Part shown: piece by piece, positions 51,131 through 61,083 of the stretch | How the letters are laid out: every line of letters starts with the position of its first letter | Position numbering within the stretch: position 1 is the first letter of the stretch | From: Viscum album | Taxonomy: Eukaryota; Streptophyta; Magnoliopsida; Santalales; Viscaceae | Direction of reading: 5' to 3' | Assembly (NCBI GenBank): GCA_963277665.1 | Contig: OY728121.1 | Coordinates: 960,478,097-960,542,096 of the forward strand | Length of the DNA stretch: 64,000 nt | The notes under the pieces: model-generated | Database searches by the model: none | Told to the model about the DNA's origin: nothing | The model's input: only the letters and a program-made list of their open reading frames with translations | Made by a program: the position numbers and the translations under genes

Positions 51131-52062
51131 AGCGTTTACTAAACGACAGAAGGGAATGTTTTTGTCGTACGTATACGGCGACAACGACTTCTCCGCCGCC
51201 GTGACCATTATTTGAGTTTCGGCTTCCTCTACAAGCCATACCTTTTTTTTAAAAATAAAAATAAATACCATGTTTTACTTTTCTTTTATTTTGGTATTGA
51301 AAATTGTTTTCACAATGTTTTTATATCAATGTGTTGTATTGATATCTTGTGATTGAAAGGTGGAAATGTTATGTTTCCTTTATGCATGTTTTATGTGATA
51401 CGATTATGTTGAGGTTCTTGGGAATTATTAAGAAGACGGGTGGTTCCGTGATAGACTAAGGGTGGGTGAGCCGGATATAGCTCTCCAATGCATTGGGTAA
51501 CACGAAGGAGTGAAACGTTAAGGTTTCTACAAAGAGATTTAGGGAATATACTGTGATGGGTATTCCAAACGTAACCAAGAGGGTTACTCCCTACGTAAGA
51601 ATGTTATGAATGCCTCAAGTTACCTTTTATGTCTTATGGTTTCTATGATTTATTCATGATTTGATGAGGTATGTTAAAGTGCCTATGTTTTATGGGTGAA
51701 TTATGATTTCATTCTTATGTATATATGAACTCATGTTTCCTTTCCATATTTTTATAACCCTTACTGAGCTTTTTATGCTCATCCCATGTTTTTGAAATGT
51801 TTTTCACAGGTCAAGGGAAAGGTACATGATGTGATGATAGTGTCAAGGATGTGTCAAGAAAGAATCCATGTTTTATTTTAAATATGTTTCCGTTGATGGG
51901 AAGAATGAATACTGTCTTTTATGTAACCACTTTGTTTAAATGTGGAATGTAATACAAGTTTCATGATCTAATTATCTAAAACTCTAAACCTGAAAAGATC
52001 CTCAATGTGTAATCTTGTAATAACTCAAGATTAAGTAAGGTTTAAGGCTGGGGCCTTATAGT

Positions 52063-52074
52063 TGGTATCAAAGG
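52063..52074 (+). other. Primer binding site, Element E copy 1
   Basis: TGGTATCAAAGG two bases after the LTR, matching the tRNA-Met type site with one change. It would prime minus-strand cDNA. Copy 2 has the same word at 59053-59064. Confidence 0.82.
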
Positions 52075-52173
52075 TCAGTTTAGACAACTTTAGGGATTAG
52101 GAGTTCTTGTGAGACAAATGATTAGTCCCTATATCTATTATTTAAGTTAAATCCTTGTTTTATAACTTTTTTT

Positions 52174-52175
52174 AG
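52174..52175 (+). promoter_or_regulatory. Candidate splice acceptor before F-box ORF copy 1
   Basis: A T-rich run ending TTTTTTTAG|GTCAAG lies 22 bases before the ATG. Copy 2 has the stronger TTTTTTTTTCAG|GTCAAG ending at 59168. With the donor at 48913 this would remove most of the LTR leader and the primer site, leaving a short spliced mRNA for the ORF. Confidence 0.45.
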
Positions 52176-52196
52176 GTCAAGTAAAGTCGGTTACGA

Positions 52197-52853
52197 ATGG
52201 AAGGAGAAGGATCTCAAACGACATTCCTATATCTTCCCGATGACATGCTTGCAATAATTATTGCAAAGTCATCTTCGGATGATTGTGAAACTTTTTCTAG
52301 CATACAACTCACTTGCAAGCAGTTGTTTGAGATATCAAACACCTCCACTATACCTAGTTATCACCGTGGATCATGGTTTGTTTTTAGAAAAATACTATTT
52401 TCACAATATTCTCATATTTTCAAGAAAGGTAAATATTATCAAGGTATTTTCAAATATTTTACCTTATCACAAGAATTTGAAGCATATTATGATTTTAAAA
52501 ATGGTGCTGAGGAAGGAGACCCTTGCGCAACCTATTTATATTTGATTTTAAAATATAGTCTCACATCACATACTTATGGTATTTTAAAAGGACCAATAAT
52601 AGAAAGTTTCAACTCAATTTCGGTCCGACTATTTTATAGAAATCATGTTTTATCAGATGTTTTGGGATTATATGTCACACATGATTATTTTCCAAAACTA
52701 TTTTTCTGTGAACACCCATATGACCCATGTTGTACGAGGTGTATTTGGATGGAGGAAGCAAATGATTTTGAAGGATCTCTAAATCATTTTTGTAATGCAT
52801 GGGACTTCTACCTACGTGATCAAGATGACGATGAAACCGAGTGGACTCCATGA
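52197..52853 (+). CDS. F-box protein, At2g35280-like, in Element E copy 1
   Basis: 218 residues, one exon, in the gag position of a non-autonomous LTR element. Residues about 10-50 form an F-box (L-P-D-D-M-L-A-I-I-I, then L-T-C-K-Q-L-F-E-I-S-N), which in this family binds SKP1 of SCF ubiquitin ligases. Residues about 78-118 (Y-Y-Q-G-I-F-K-Y-F, then F-K-N-G-A-E-E-G-D-P-C-A-T-Y-L-Y) resemble the Sel1/TPR-like segment of At2g35280-like proteins. A Cys-rich C-terminal part follows (C-E-H-P-Y-D-P-C-C-T-R-C at about 171-182), then an acidic tail. The ATG is chosen as the first after the acceptor-like site and has G at +4. No signal peptide or membrane segment is evident. The substrate is unknown. 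The family assignment is from memory of its motifs, not a search. Confidence 0.8.
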   Translation: MEGEGSQTTFLYLPDDMLAIIIAKSSSDDCETFSSIQLTCKQLFEISNTSTIPSYHRGSWFVFRKILFSQYSHIFKKGKYYQGIFKYFTLSQEFEAYYDFKNGAEEGDPCATYLYLILKYSLTSHTYGILKGPIIESFNSISVRLFYRNHVLSDVLGLYVTHDYFPKLFFCEHPYDPCCTRCIWMEEANDFEGSLNHFCNAWDFYLRDQDDDETEWTP

Positions 52854-54075
52854 TCAAGGTATGATGTTATTCATTTTGGGAATCGTTTTATTTTATCTTA
52901 TGGTGGTGAAATAAGACTTCAAGAATTAAGATGATGAGATCGTAATTAATTCGAATGAAAATTAAAGGTATAAGGAAACTATTTACGTTAAAACATGTTA
53001 GGGTTATTTTTAGAGTTTTATAAAAAGGACAACACGCAGACCGTGTGACAACCCGTCGCATCGGACAAAGCTGCGGGAATCGAACCCACGACCAAAGTGC
53101 GACTGGTATTTATCACCTACTCCTGGACTACGTGAAGTCCCTGGTTAGTTTGACTGATTATTTTTAGTTATATGATTTTATGAATTCAGAGTAAGTTTAT
53201 TTTGGGTTATTTATGAAAACGATTAACCTATCATGGAGGATATGTGATTAGGTTAATTACTTTTCAATACGAGACTTTAGGAGCAACTAATGTTGTTTGG
53301 AGATAAATGTTACGATTTAACTTGGAAGACTATGTGACTAAATCCTTAAAATATTTGGGTTTCAATATTAGTTTGGTTTACTTTGAATAATTTTATGGAA
53401 AAATTGATTATAGAATGGTCCTCGTTGAACTTTGGGTTTTGTTGGACAAATTTTGGAGATTAAGAACAGATTATCTTTTTATAAAGGGTTATCCTTTTCT
53501 GGATTATCTGATCTTGTACTAACCTTTTTGGTTTTGGTTTTGGTTAAAGTCTAAAGACATGGGAAGTATATAGTTCTCTTTTGTGGATTATGTGACTCTC
53601 TAGAAGTTGATTATAGTACTCTTAATGTGAACAAGTCTTCCTAAATACTCATCTTTTGAAGAAAATATGAGTTTGTGTAAGGAATCTAATAAAAGTTGAA
53701 AGTCAAAATGATAAGTGATTATGTTTCCTTATGAATAAATTACTCAATAAAAAGTAACTTAAAACAAAAATATTTTCTATTAACTTTTCCTACTGGGGAA
53801 TCGAATACCGTTTAACCCATCACAATTTTGTGATTTTCTTGTGGTTAACTTTCTCCTAAACATGTTTTCTATCACTCTCCATCAGAACATGACCCTATGT
53901 TTTCTCCTCCATGTCCATATTTTTCTACATGGAATCCTAGTATGGGTTAACTAGGGTGACCTTTGTACTTATCTTTCTTTATTTTAAAGTGATTGTTTTA
54001 CCGACTCTTGTTCCGATGTGGGACGTTCAAGGATGTTTCCAAGCTCAATTTTAAAATTGCGAGGACGCAATTCCC
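52854..54075 (+). other. Element E internal 1, region downstream of the F-box ORF
   Basis: About 1.2 kb with no supported gene apart from the tRNA-like stretch. A 71-codon frame that is open in internal 2 (60300-60515) is broken here by TAA at 53388, so it is unlikely to be coding. The end (GCGAGGACGCAATT, 54059-54072) matches the GAGGATGAAATT before the Gypsy-B purine tract. No gag or pol motif was seen in any frame. Confidence 0.6.
53062..53145 (-). other. tRNA-like sequence in Element E internal 1 (antisense)
   Basis: The minus strand has a box-A-like TAGTCCAGGAGTAGG (53117-53131) and a box-B GGGTTCGATTCCC (53075-53087) at tRNA spacing, with a possible 5-bp anticodon-type stem ACCAG/TTGGT and a 7-nt loop between. 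The acceptor and D stems do not pair well, so it is not a working tRNA gene. A SINE head or captured tRNA relic is likely. The copy in internal 2 (about 60055-60138) has a better box A. Confidence 0.5.
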
Positions 54076-54090
54076 AAAAGGGGGGAAGGA
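54076..54090 (+). other. Polypurine tract, Element E copy 1
   Basis: AAAAGGGGGGAAGGA directly before the TGTAACACCCC of LTR2. The identical tract is at 61069-61083 before LTR3. Confidence 0.85.
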
Positions 54091-57000
54091 TGTAACACCC
54101 CAGGTAAATAAAGAATATGACATTTTTATATTTATCCCTATTTTTGAATTAAATGTCAATATTAATTTAAATGGAACGCTATGCTCGATGGCTTACCCAA
54201 TATGCAACAACGAGTTCCTTTGAAATCTTCCGTTGCACTCTAATAATAAAATAATATTATTTTAAATGGTAGTTAACGCCTAGCCGTTGTATTGACAGGA
54301 ATGAATAGAAATAACTAAAATATGATTATATATGTTTGTTAAATGTTTTTACTTTTATCCAATAAATTTTAGAGGCTTAAAATACAAATGAATCCCATCT
54401 TAAGCATTGAATACACTAGTATTTTTAAAAGATTGTTTTACTACCTTTTGATGGCAAACCATTTTTTTTAAATCAAACTTTTGACAATTTTATAAGCTAT
54501 ATTTTTCAAAATAAACATATTATTTATGATTGGGACATTGAAATTTACCTTGGGTTAATTTTTGGTATTTTTCCGAAAAAGTTCAATTTTTAATGAATAG
54601 TAAAAAATGTTGTATTTTAATTCAAAACCTCTTTTTAATATAATTTATTTATATGATTAGATTATCTTTTGAATTGGTTTTAAAGTGAAATTAGAATATA
54701 TTTTTACCATTTAATCCAATAGTGGTCGATGGAGTTAATTTTACTTTGAAATCAGACTTAAACTAGTGTCAATATTTTGATACATTTTGTTTCATAAAAA
54801 CACGCTATTTGTTTTGACAGCGGGAATTAATTATTAAATTAATTAATGCAACTTATTTTTTTTTTAATTTTTTAAAATAGACATAATTTTTGAAGTCGAA
54901 ATATCAAATATAGCTTAGGGTGATTTTTTTGTAATTTTATGAAAAACTTCAATTTTTGAGGAATAGTGAAACCACTAAGTGGTACTTATAAAAACTGATT
55001 TTCCGTTTAAATGAAAATTTTCCACCTTTATGTTTTGAATTTCGAAAATCCGACATACATGGTTATCATTAAGAAGTAAAATGTGGTTCAATGGGATTAA
55101 AATAATTTTTTGGTGAATAGTAACTCATTAAGTTTTTAATCGCGATTAGAGGTAATTAGTGTAGTTTAAGGTAAGAATAATGTTTTAATAAAATGAAATG
55201 ACCTAGAAACATGTCCTACACTCATTGGATGTGTCATGTCAGAGTAATACAATCCATGGGTCAACTTGGGGACCCCATAGAGCCACTTTGTTTGGAAAAT
55301 GACATAAATACCTTTTTATTTAATGATAAAGTAAAAATGACACAAACATGAGATGTTTTACTAAAACAATTTTTACATGGGGTTATACAAGTCAAAGTTT
55401 TGACTATAAATAGTAATTGGAAAGATAAAATGATTTCCTATATCATAGTATTTTTTTTATAATTTTTAGACATTACATAAATTAAATTATATATGACATC
55501 ATGATGATGCAGCGATGGCCTCATTATTTAACGATTTAAATAAAATGGAAAGATAATGTAATATCTAAGACCTAAACATGTCCAAAACCTATTGTATGGG
55601 TAGATTTAGAACCCTTATCACCTTATCCAATAATTATATCAATGTGGGACCTTTTAAATCAGAAACTCATTTTCAAATAAAGTAACATTTGCTTACCTTC
55701 CAAGAGTGCCCCTCTTCTCTTCTTATAAAAGGCCCCCACCTCTACCTCCTTACCCACACCTATCAAGCCTTTGGATCGGCCAACCTCTGCCCATTTCATC
55801 TCTCCACATCCCTCTATAACTCCTTGAATCCTCACTTTTGGCAGAATCCTTTCCAACGAAGCCTTTGATCTCAAATCAAAGGAAGTTACCCGATTTTAAG
55901 GTAATGTCTTCACTTGTGTCCTTTTGTTTTATTTTGCTTCTCCAACCCCTTAAACTATTTTTATTCATTTATTTTGTAAAAAATATAGTATCTTAAATAT
56001 ACTAGGATGTTTTAATAATAAGTATTCGAGCTACACTTACACACACCTACATCTAATGGTTAAAGAACATACTGCTTCCGTGGATGGCGAATTTCTGCCT
56101 CCCGAAACGATGATTGTTCAACATTCTTCTAACACCTTCAAAGGTGGCCATTAAGATGACACTATATTTTTATATGATATATAATATGTTTATGTTTTAC
56201 TTAATCTTCTGTATTTTTCATTTATGGTGTACCTTTATGGTTTCCATTATGGGTAAACGCGACATCTTCATTTAAGGAAGTGCGGACTACCGCCCCGTCA
56301 AAGTGATTTGATTCATTAATACCATATGTGGTACGTATAAAGGATATATTTAATGATATTATATATGATACCATACTGTAATTAAAATAATATTATCTAT
56401 CATTATGTTTTAATTCCATTAAATATGAAATATAAATGGAAGTAGCGTTCATGCGTACGTACGACTTACCGTCTCCATGAACGGTACATTTCATTTCTTA
56501 TCTCAAAATGTTATGTAATATTATAAGTACATATATATAATGGATATATATGTAATATATTACATCTAAATTATGGATATCATTATGTAATTATAAGATA
56601 TATATATATATATCTCTCATTTTGTTTTAATTCCATTAATATGACAAAAAAATGAAAGTAGCGTTCATGAGTACGTACGACCTACCGTCTCCATGAACAG
56701 TGATTTTCGTTTTTTTATCTCCAAATTATATGGAATAGTATAAAATGAATATTTACTGTATATATATGATATTTTAATCATTAATACTATTATGTAAATT
56801 ATTTACTTATAACTACATGGGCAATTTTTTTCAAACAAGTTCATTTTTGACTCATGTACCAAACATCGACAAAAACGTCTGATATGAACTAACATTATTA
56901 AACAATTATTATAACATTATAATATGTGATATGAACTGAATAATATTCTCTAAAGGAGTTACTTAGGCAATTATTAATTGACCAAAGTTTATTATTCAGG

Positions 57001-59050
57001 AATATAAAGAAACGAACAAGACAAGTTGGACTTGAGGTAAGGGATCCTACTCCTCTCTTTCTTTTTAAGTACACTCTTTTATGTCATTCCTTCTAAGATC
57101 ATCTTTATTGTGATTGGGATGTTATTTTATATTACTCTTACTGTAATTTTAATGTTTATATGATGAGAGACCCTATTCTCTCTCATCAATCCATTTTGGA
57201 TGTTTTGAGTGGTGCCGTTAGGCTGCCGAATTTTCGTAAGAGATCCAACCTCTCTCTTTCTTTTTAAGTACTCTCCTTTATGTCACTTATTTTAAGCTAC
57301 TCTTTGTTATGTTGGGGGATGTTTTTTATATTCCTCTTTCTATAAACTTTATGTTAATATGATGAGATACCCTATTTGATCTCATCAATCCATATTTGTA
57401 AGTTTTATGTGGCGCCGTTAGGCTGGCGAGTTTTCGTAAGGGATTTTTCATCTCACTTTAATTCCAATGAGATTTATGCTACATTTTCCACAATTTCCTT
57501 TGAGTGGTGTATTTACTGCCCATTATTCTGATATTTGTGTAATATACTTTCGTTTATGAGTATTTACATCAGTGATGTATTGTCCTTCTTTCACGAGGTG
57601 TATGTTTCGAAAGATACCCTTGTCGGTAAGGGAACCTTTCACCCTCCTCTTTTTTAAGACTTCTTTTGTTGGGTATTTTAATTTACATATTGTTATGTTG
57701 AGATATGTTCTCATATATCCTTATTGATGTAAATTTTATTTCCAAGTGATGAGATACCCTTTTTTTATCTCTCATCAACTCATTTTGATGTGACGCCGTT
57801 AGGCTGTCAAGGGAACTTCTTAACCCAATTTCGATTTCTTTGGGTTCAACATATAGTTATTGAATATTCCATACTTTGAATATGTGTGAATTACCTTTTA
57901 TTATTTTACACTTAATATCCACTTATATTTGGTGCATTCGTTTGTCACACATAATTATGTAATTGATTTATCCTTAAACCAAGGATACCGTCTTTGTATG
58001 GGACTTCGTCTCAATCTCCTTTCATTGAGGCATATTTTGTTTTATACAAAACCTTCTTTTATAAGGTGTATAAACCCCTTTGACTTTTACATTTATCCAA
58101 AAGGAATCTTTTTTATACGAAGCGTTTACTAAACGACAAAAGGGAATGTTTTTGTCGTACGTATGCAGCGACAACGACTTCTCCGCCGCCATGACCATTA
58201 TTTGAGTTTCAGATTCCTCTAAAAGCCATACCTTTTTTTTAAAAAGAAAAATAAATACCATGTTTTACTTTTCTTTTATTTTGGTATTGAAAATTGTTTT
58301 CATAATGTTTTTATATCAATATGTTGTATTGATATCTTGTGATTGAAAGGTGGAAATGTTATGTTTCCATTATGAATGTTTTATGTGATACAATTATGTT
58401 GAGGTTCTTGGGAATTATTAAGAAGACGGGTGGTTCCGTGATAGACTAAGGGCGGGTGAGCCTGATATAGCTCTCCAATTCATTGGGTAACGCGAAGGAG
58501 TGAAACGTTAAGGTTTCTCCGAAGAGATTTAGGGAATATACTATGATGGGTATTCCAAACGTAACCAAGAGGGTTACTCCCTACATAAGAATGTTATAAA
58601 TGCCTCAAGTTACCTTTTATGTCTTATGGTTTCTATGATTTATTCATGATTTGATGAGGTATGTTAAAGTGCCTTTGTTTTATGGGTGAATTATGATTTC
58701 ATTCTTATGTATATATGAACTCATGTTTCCTTTCCATATTTTTATAACCCTTACTGATATTTTTATGCTCATCCCAAGTTTTTGAAATGTTTTTCACAGG
58801 TCAAGGGAAAGGTACATGATGTGATGATAATTTCAAGGATGTGTCAAGAAAGAATCCGTGTTTTATTTTAAATATGTTTCCGTTGATGGGAAGAATGAAT
58901 ACTGTCTTTTATGTAACCACTTTGTTTAAATGTGGAATGTAATGCAAGTTTCATGATATAATTCTCTAAAACTCTAAACCTGAAAAGATCCTCAATATGT
59001 AATCTTGTAATAACTCAAGATTAAGTAAGGTTTAAGGCTGGGGCCTTATA
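54091..59050 (+). repeat. Element E LTR2
   Basis: 4960 bp, nearly identical to LTR1 with scattered substitutions and small indels. TATA box 55724-55730, donor-like GT at 55901-55902, hairpins at 56447-56482 and 56663-56698 with perfect 7-bp stems, and 200-bp repeats around 57060-58130. Shared by both internal units as 3' LTR of one and 5' LTR of the next. The minus frame 55659-55874 is not a gene. Confidence 0.92.
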
Positions 59051-59189
59051 GTTGGTATCAAAGGTCGGTTTAGACAACTTTAGGGATTAGGAGTTCTTGT
59101 GAGACACATGATTAGTCCCTATATCTATTATTTAAGTTAAATCCTTGTTTTATAACTTTTTTTTTCAGGTCAAGTAAAGTCGGTTACGA

Positions 59190-59846
59190 ATGGAAGGAGA
59201 AGGATCTCAAACGACATTCCTATCTCTTCCCGATGACATGCTTGCAATAATTATTGCAAAGTCATCTTCGGATGATTGTGAAACTTTTTCTATCATACAA
59301 CTCACTTGCAAGCAGTTGTTTGAGATATCAAACACCTCCACTATACCTCGTTATCACCGTGGATCATGGGTTGTTTTTAGACAAATACTATTTTCACAAT
59401 ATTCTCATATTTTCAAGAAAGGTAAATATTATCAAGGTATTTTCAAATATTTTACCTTATCACAAGAATTTGAAGCATATTATGATTTTAAAAATGGTGC
59501 TGAGGAAGGAGACCCTTGCGCAACCTATTTATATTTGCTTTTAAAATATAGTCTCACATCACATACTTATGGTATTTTAAAAGGACCAATAATAGAAAGT
59601 TTCAACTCAATTTCGGTCCGACTATTTTATAGAAATCATGTTTTATCAGATGTTTTGGGATTATATGTCATACATGATTATTTTCCAAAACTGTTTTTCT
59701 GTGAACACCCATATGACCCATGTTGTACGAGGTGTATTTGGATGGAGGAAGCAAATTATTTTGAAGGATCTCTAAATCATTGTTGTAATGCATGGGACTT
59801 CTACCTATGTGAGCAAGATGACGATGAAACTGAGTGGACGCCATGA
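59190..59846 (+). CDS. F-box protein, At2g35280-like, in Element E copy 2
   Basis: 218 residues, same length and frame as copy 1 and also uninterrupted. The two proteins differ at 11 positions: Y12S, S35I, S54R, F61V, K65Q, I116L, T160I, D190Y, F198C, R208C and D209E. The F-box core residues L-P-D-D and C-K-Q-L and the C-terminal C-C-T-R-C cluster are unchanged. By eye the coding DNA differs at 14 sites, 11 changing the protein. Here the splice-acceptor-like site is a stronger CAG form. As in copy 1, the likely role is SCF substrate recognition with unknown target. Whether it is expressed cannot be told from sequence. Confidence 0.8.
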   Translation: MEGEGSQTTFLSLPDDMLAIIIAKSSSDDCETFSIIQLTCKQLFEISNTSTIPRYHRGSWVVFRQILFSQYSHIFKKGKYYQGIFKYFTLSQEFEAYYDFKNGAEEGDPCATYLYLLLKYSLTSHTYGILKGPIIESFNSISVRLFYRNHVLSDVLGLYVIHDYFPKLFFCEHPYDPCCTRCIWMEEANYFEGSLNHCCNAWDFYLCEQDDDETEWTP

Positions 59847-60054
59847 TCAAGGTATGATGTTATTCATTTTGGGAATCGTTTTATTTTATCTTATGGTGGT
59901 GAAATAAGACTTCAAGAATTAAGATGATGAGATCGTAACGAATTCGAATGAAAATTAAAGGTATAAGGAAACGCTTGAGGTTAAAACATGTTAGGGTTAT
60001 TTTTGGAGTTTTATAAAAAGGACAACACGCAGACCGTGTGACTACCCGTCGCAT

Positions 60055-60138
60055 CGGACAAAGATACGGGAATCGAACCCACGACCAAAGTGCGACTGGT
60101 ATTTATCGCCTACCACTGGACTACGTGAAGTCCCTGGT
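60055..60138 (-). other. tRNA-like sequence in Element E internal 2 (antisense)
   Basis: Minus-strand box A TAGTCCAGTGGTAGGCG (60107-60123) and box B GGGTTCGATTCCC (60068-60080). Box A here is closer to the tRNA consensus than in internal 1. It could attract RNA polymerase III on the antisense strand, but this is only a possibility. Confidence 0.5.
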
Positions 60139-61083
60139 TAGTTTGACTGATTCTTTTTAGTTATATGATTTTATGATTTAAGAGTAAGTTCATTTTGGGT
60201 TATTTATGAAAATGATTAACCTATCATGGAGGATACATGATTAGGTTAATTACTTTTCAATATGAGACTTTAGGAGCAACTGATGTTGTTTGGAGTTAAA
60301 TGTTACGATTTAACTTGGAAGACTATGTGACTAAATCCTTCAAATATTTGGGTTTCAATCTTATTTTGGTTTACTTTGAAGAATTTTATGGAAAAATTGA
60401 TTATAGAATGGTCCTCGTTGAACTTTGGGTTTTGTTGGAAAAATTTTGGAGATTAAGAATAGATTTTGTTTTTATAAAGTGTTATCCTTTTCTGGATTAT
60501 CTGATCTTGTACTAACCTTTTTGGTTTTGTTTTTGGTTAAAGTCTAAAGACATGGGAAGTATATATTTCTCTTTTGGGTATTAGGTGACTCTATAGAAGT
60601 TGATTATAGTACTCTTAATGTGAACAAGTCTTCCTAAATACTCATCTTTTGGAGAAAATACGAGTTTGTGTAAGGAATCTAATAAAAGTTGAAAGTCAAC
60701 ATGATAAGTGATTATGTTTCCTTATCAATAAATTACTCAATAAAAAGTAACTTAAAACAAAAATGTTGTCTTTTAACTTTTCCTACTGGGGAATCGAATA
60801 CCATTTAACCCATCACAAGTTTGTGATTTTCTTGTGGTTAACTTTCTCCTAAACATGTTTTCTATCACTCTCCATCAGAACATGACCCTATGTTTTCTCC
60901 TCCATGTCCATATTTTTCTACATGGAATCCTAGTATGGGTTAACTCGGGTGACCTTTGTACTTATCTTTCTTTATTTTAAAGTTATTGTTTTACTGACTC
61001 TTGTTCTGATGTGGGACGTTCAAGGATGTTTCCAAGCTCAATTTTAAAATTGCGAGGACGCAATTCCCAAAAGGGGGGAAGGA

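Larger units (their letters stand above)
47106..52060 (+). repeat. Element E LTR1
   Basis: 4955 bp. TATA box at 48736-48742 followed by a C/T-rich leader, a donor-like AAG|GTAATG at 48911-48917, two hairpins (49459-49494, 49671-49706), degenerate 200-bp repeats (about 50040-51130) and an acceptor-like TTTTCACAG at 51801-51809. It ends TTATA where Gypsy-B has TTACA. It inserts into the end of the Copia-D 3' LTR. The small minus-strand frame at 48635-48886 lies over the promoter and leader and is not a gene. Confidence 0.9.
59051..61083 (+). other. Element E internal 2
   Basis: 2033 bp: primer site 59053-59064, F-box ORF 59190-59846, tRNA-like antisense stretch about 60055-60138, and purine tract 61069-61083. 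It differs from internal 1 at scattered bases only. The 71-codon frame at 60300-60515 is not conserved in internal 1 and is probably not a gene. Confidence 0.85.

Noticed and set aside
52261..52545. Second-frame ORF inside the F-box gene (also 59254-59544)
   Set aside because: Overlaps the F-box frame, which has clear family motifs; a shadow frame.
53062..53145. Working tRNA gene
   Set aside because: Boxes A and B are present but the acceptor and D stems do not pair properly; kept only as tRNA-like.
60300..60515. 71-codon ORF downstream of the F-box gene in internal 2
   Set aside because: The same frame in internal 1 is broken by TAA at 53388, and there is no recognisable motif.
47106..61083. 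Reading the 7-kb repeats as a host F-box gene cluster made by segmental duplication
   Set aside because: Each unit has a primer site right after one repeat block, a purine tract right before the next, TG-starting termini and LTR homology to Gypsy-B; the LTR-element reading explains all of this.
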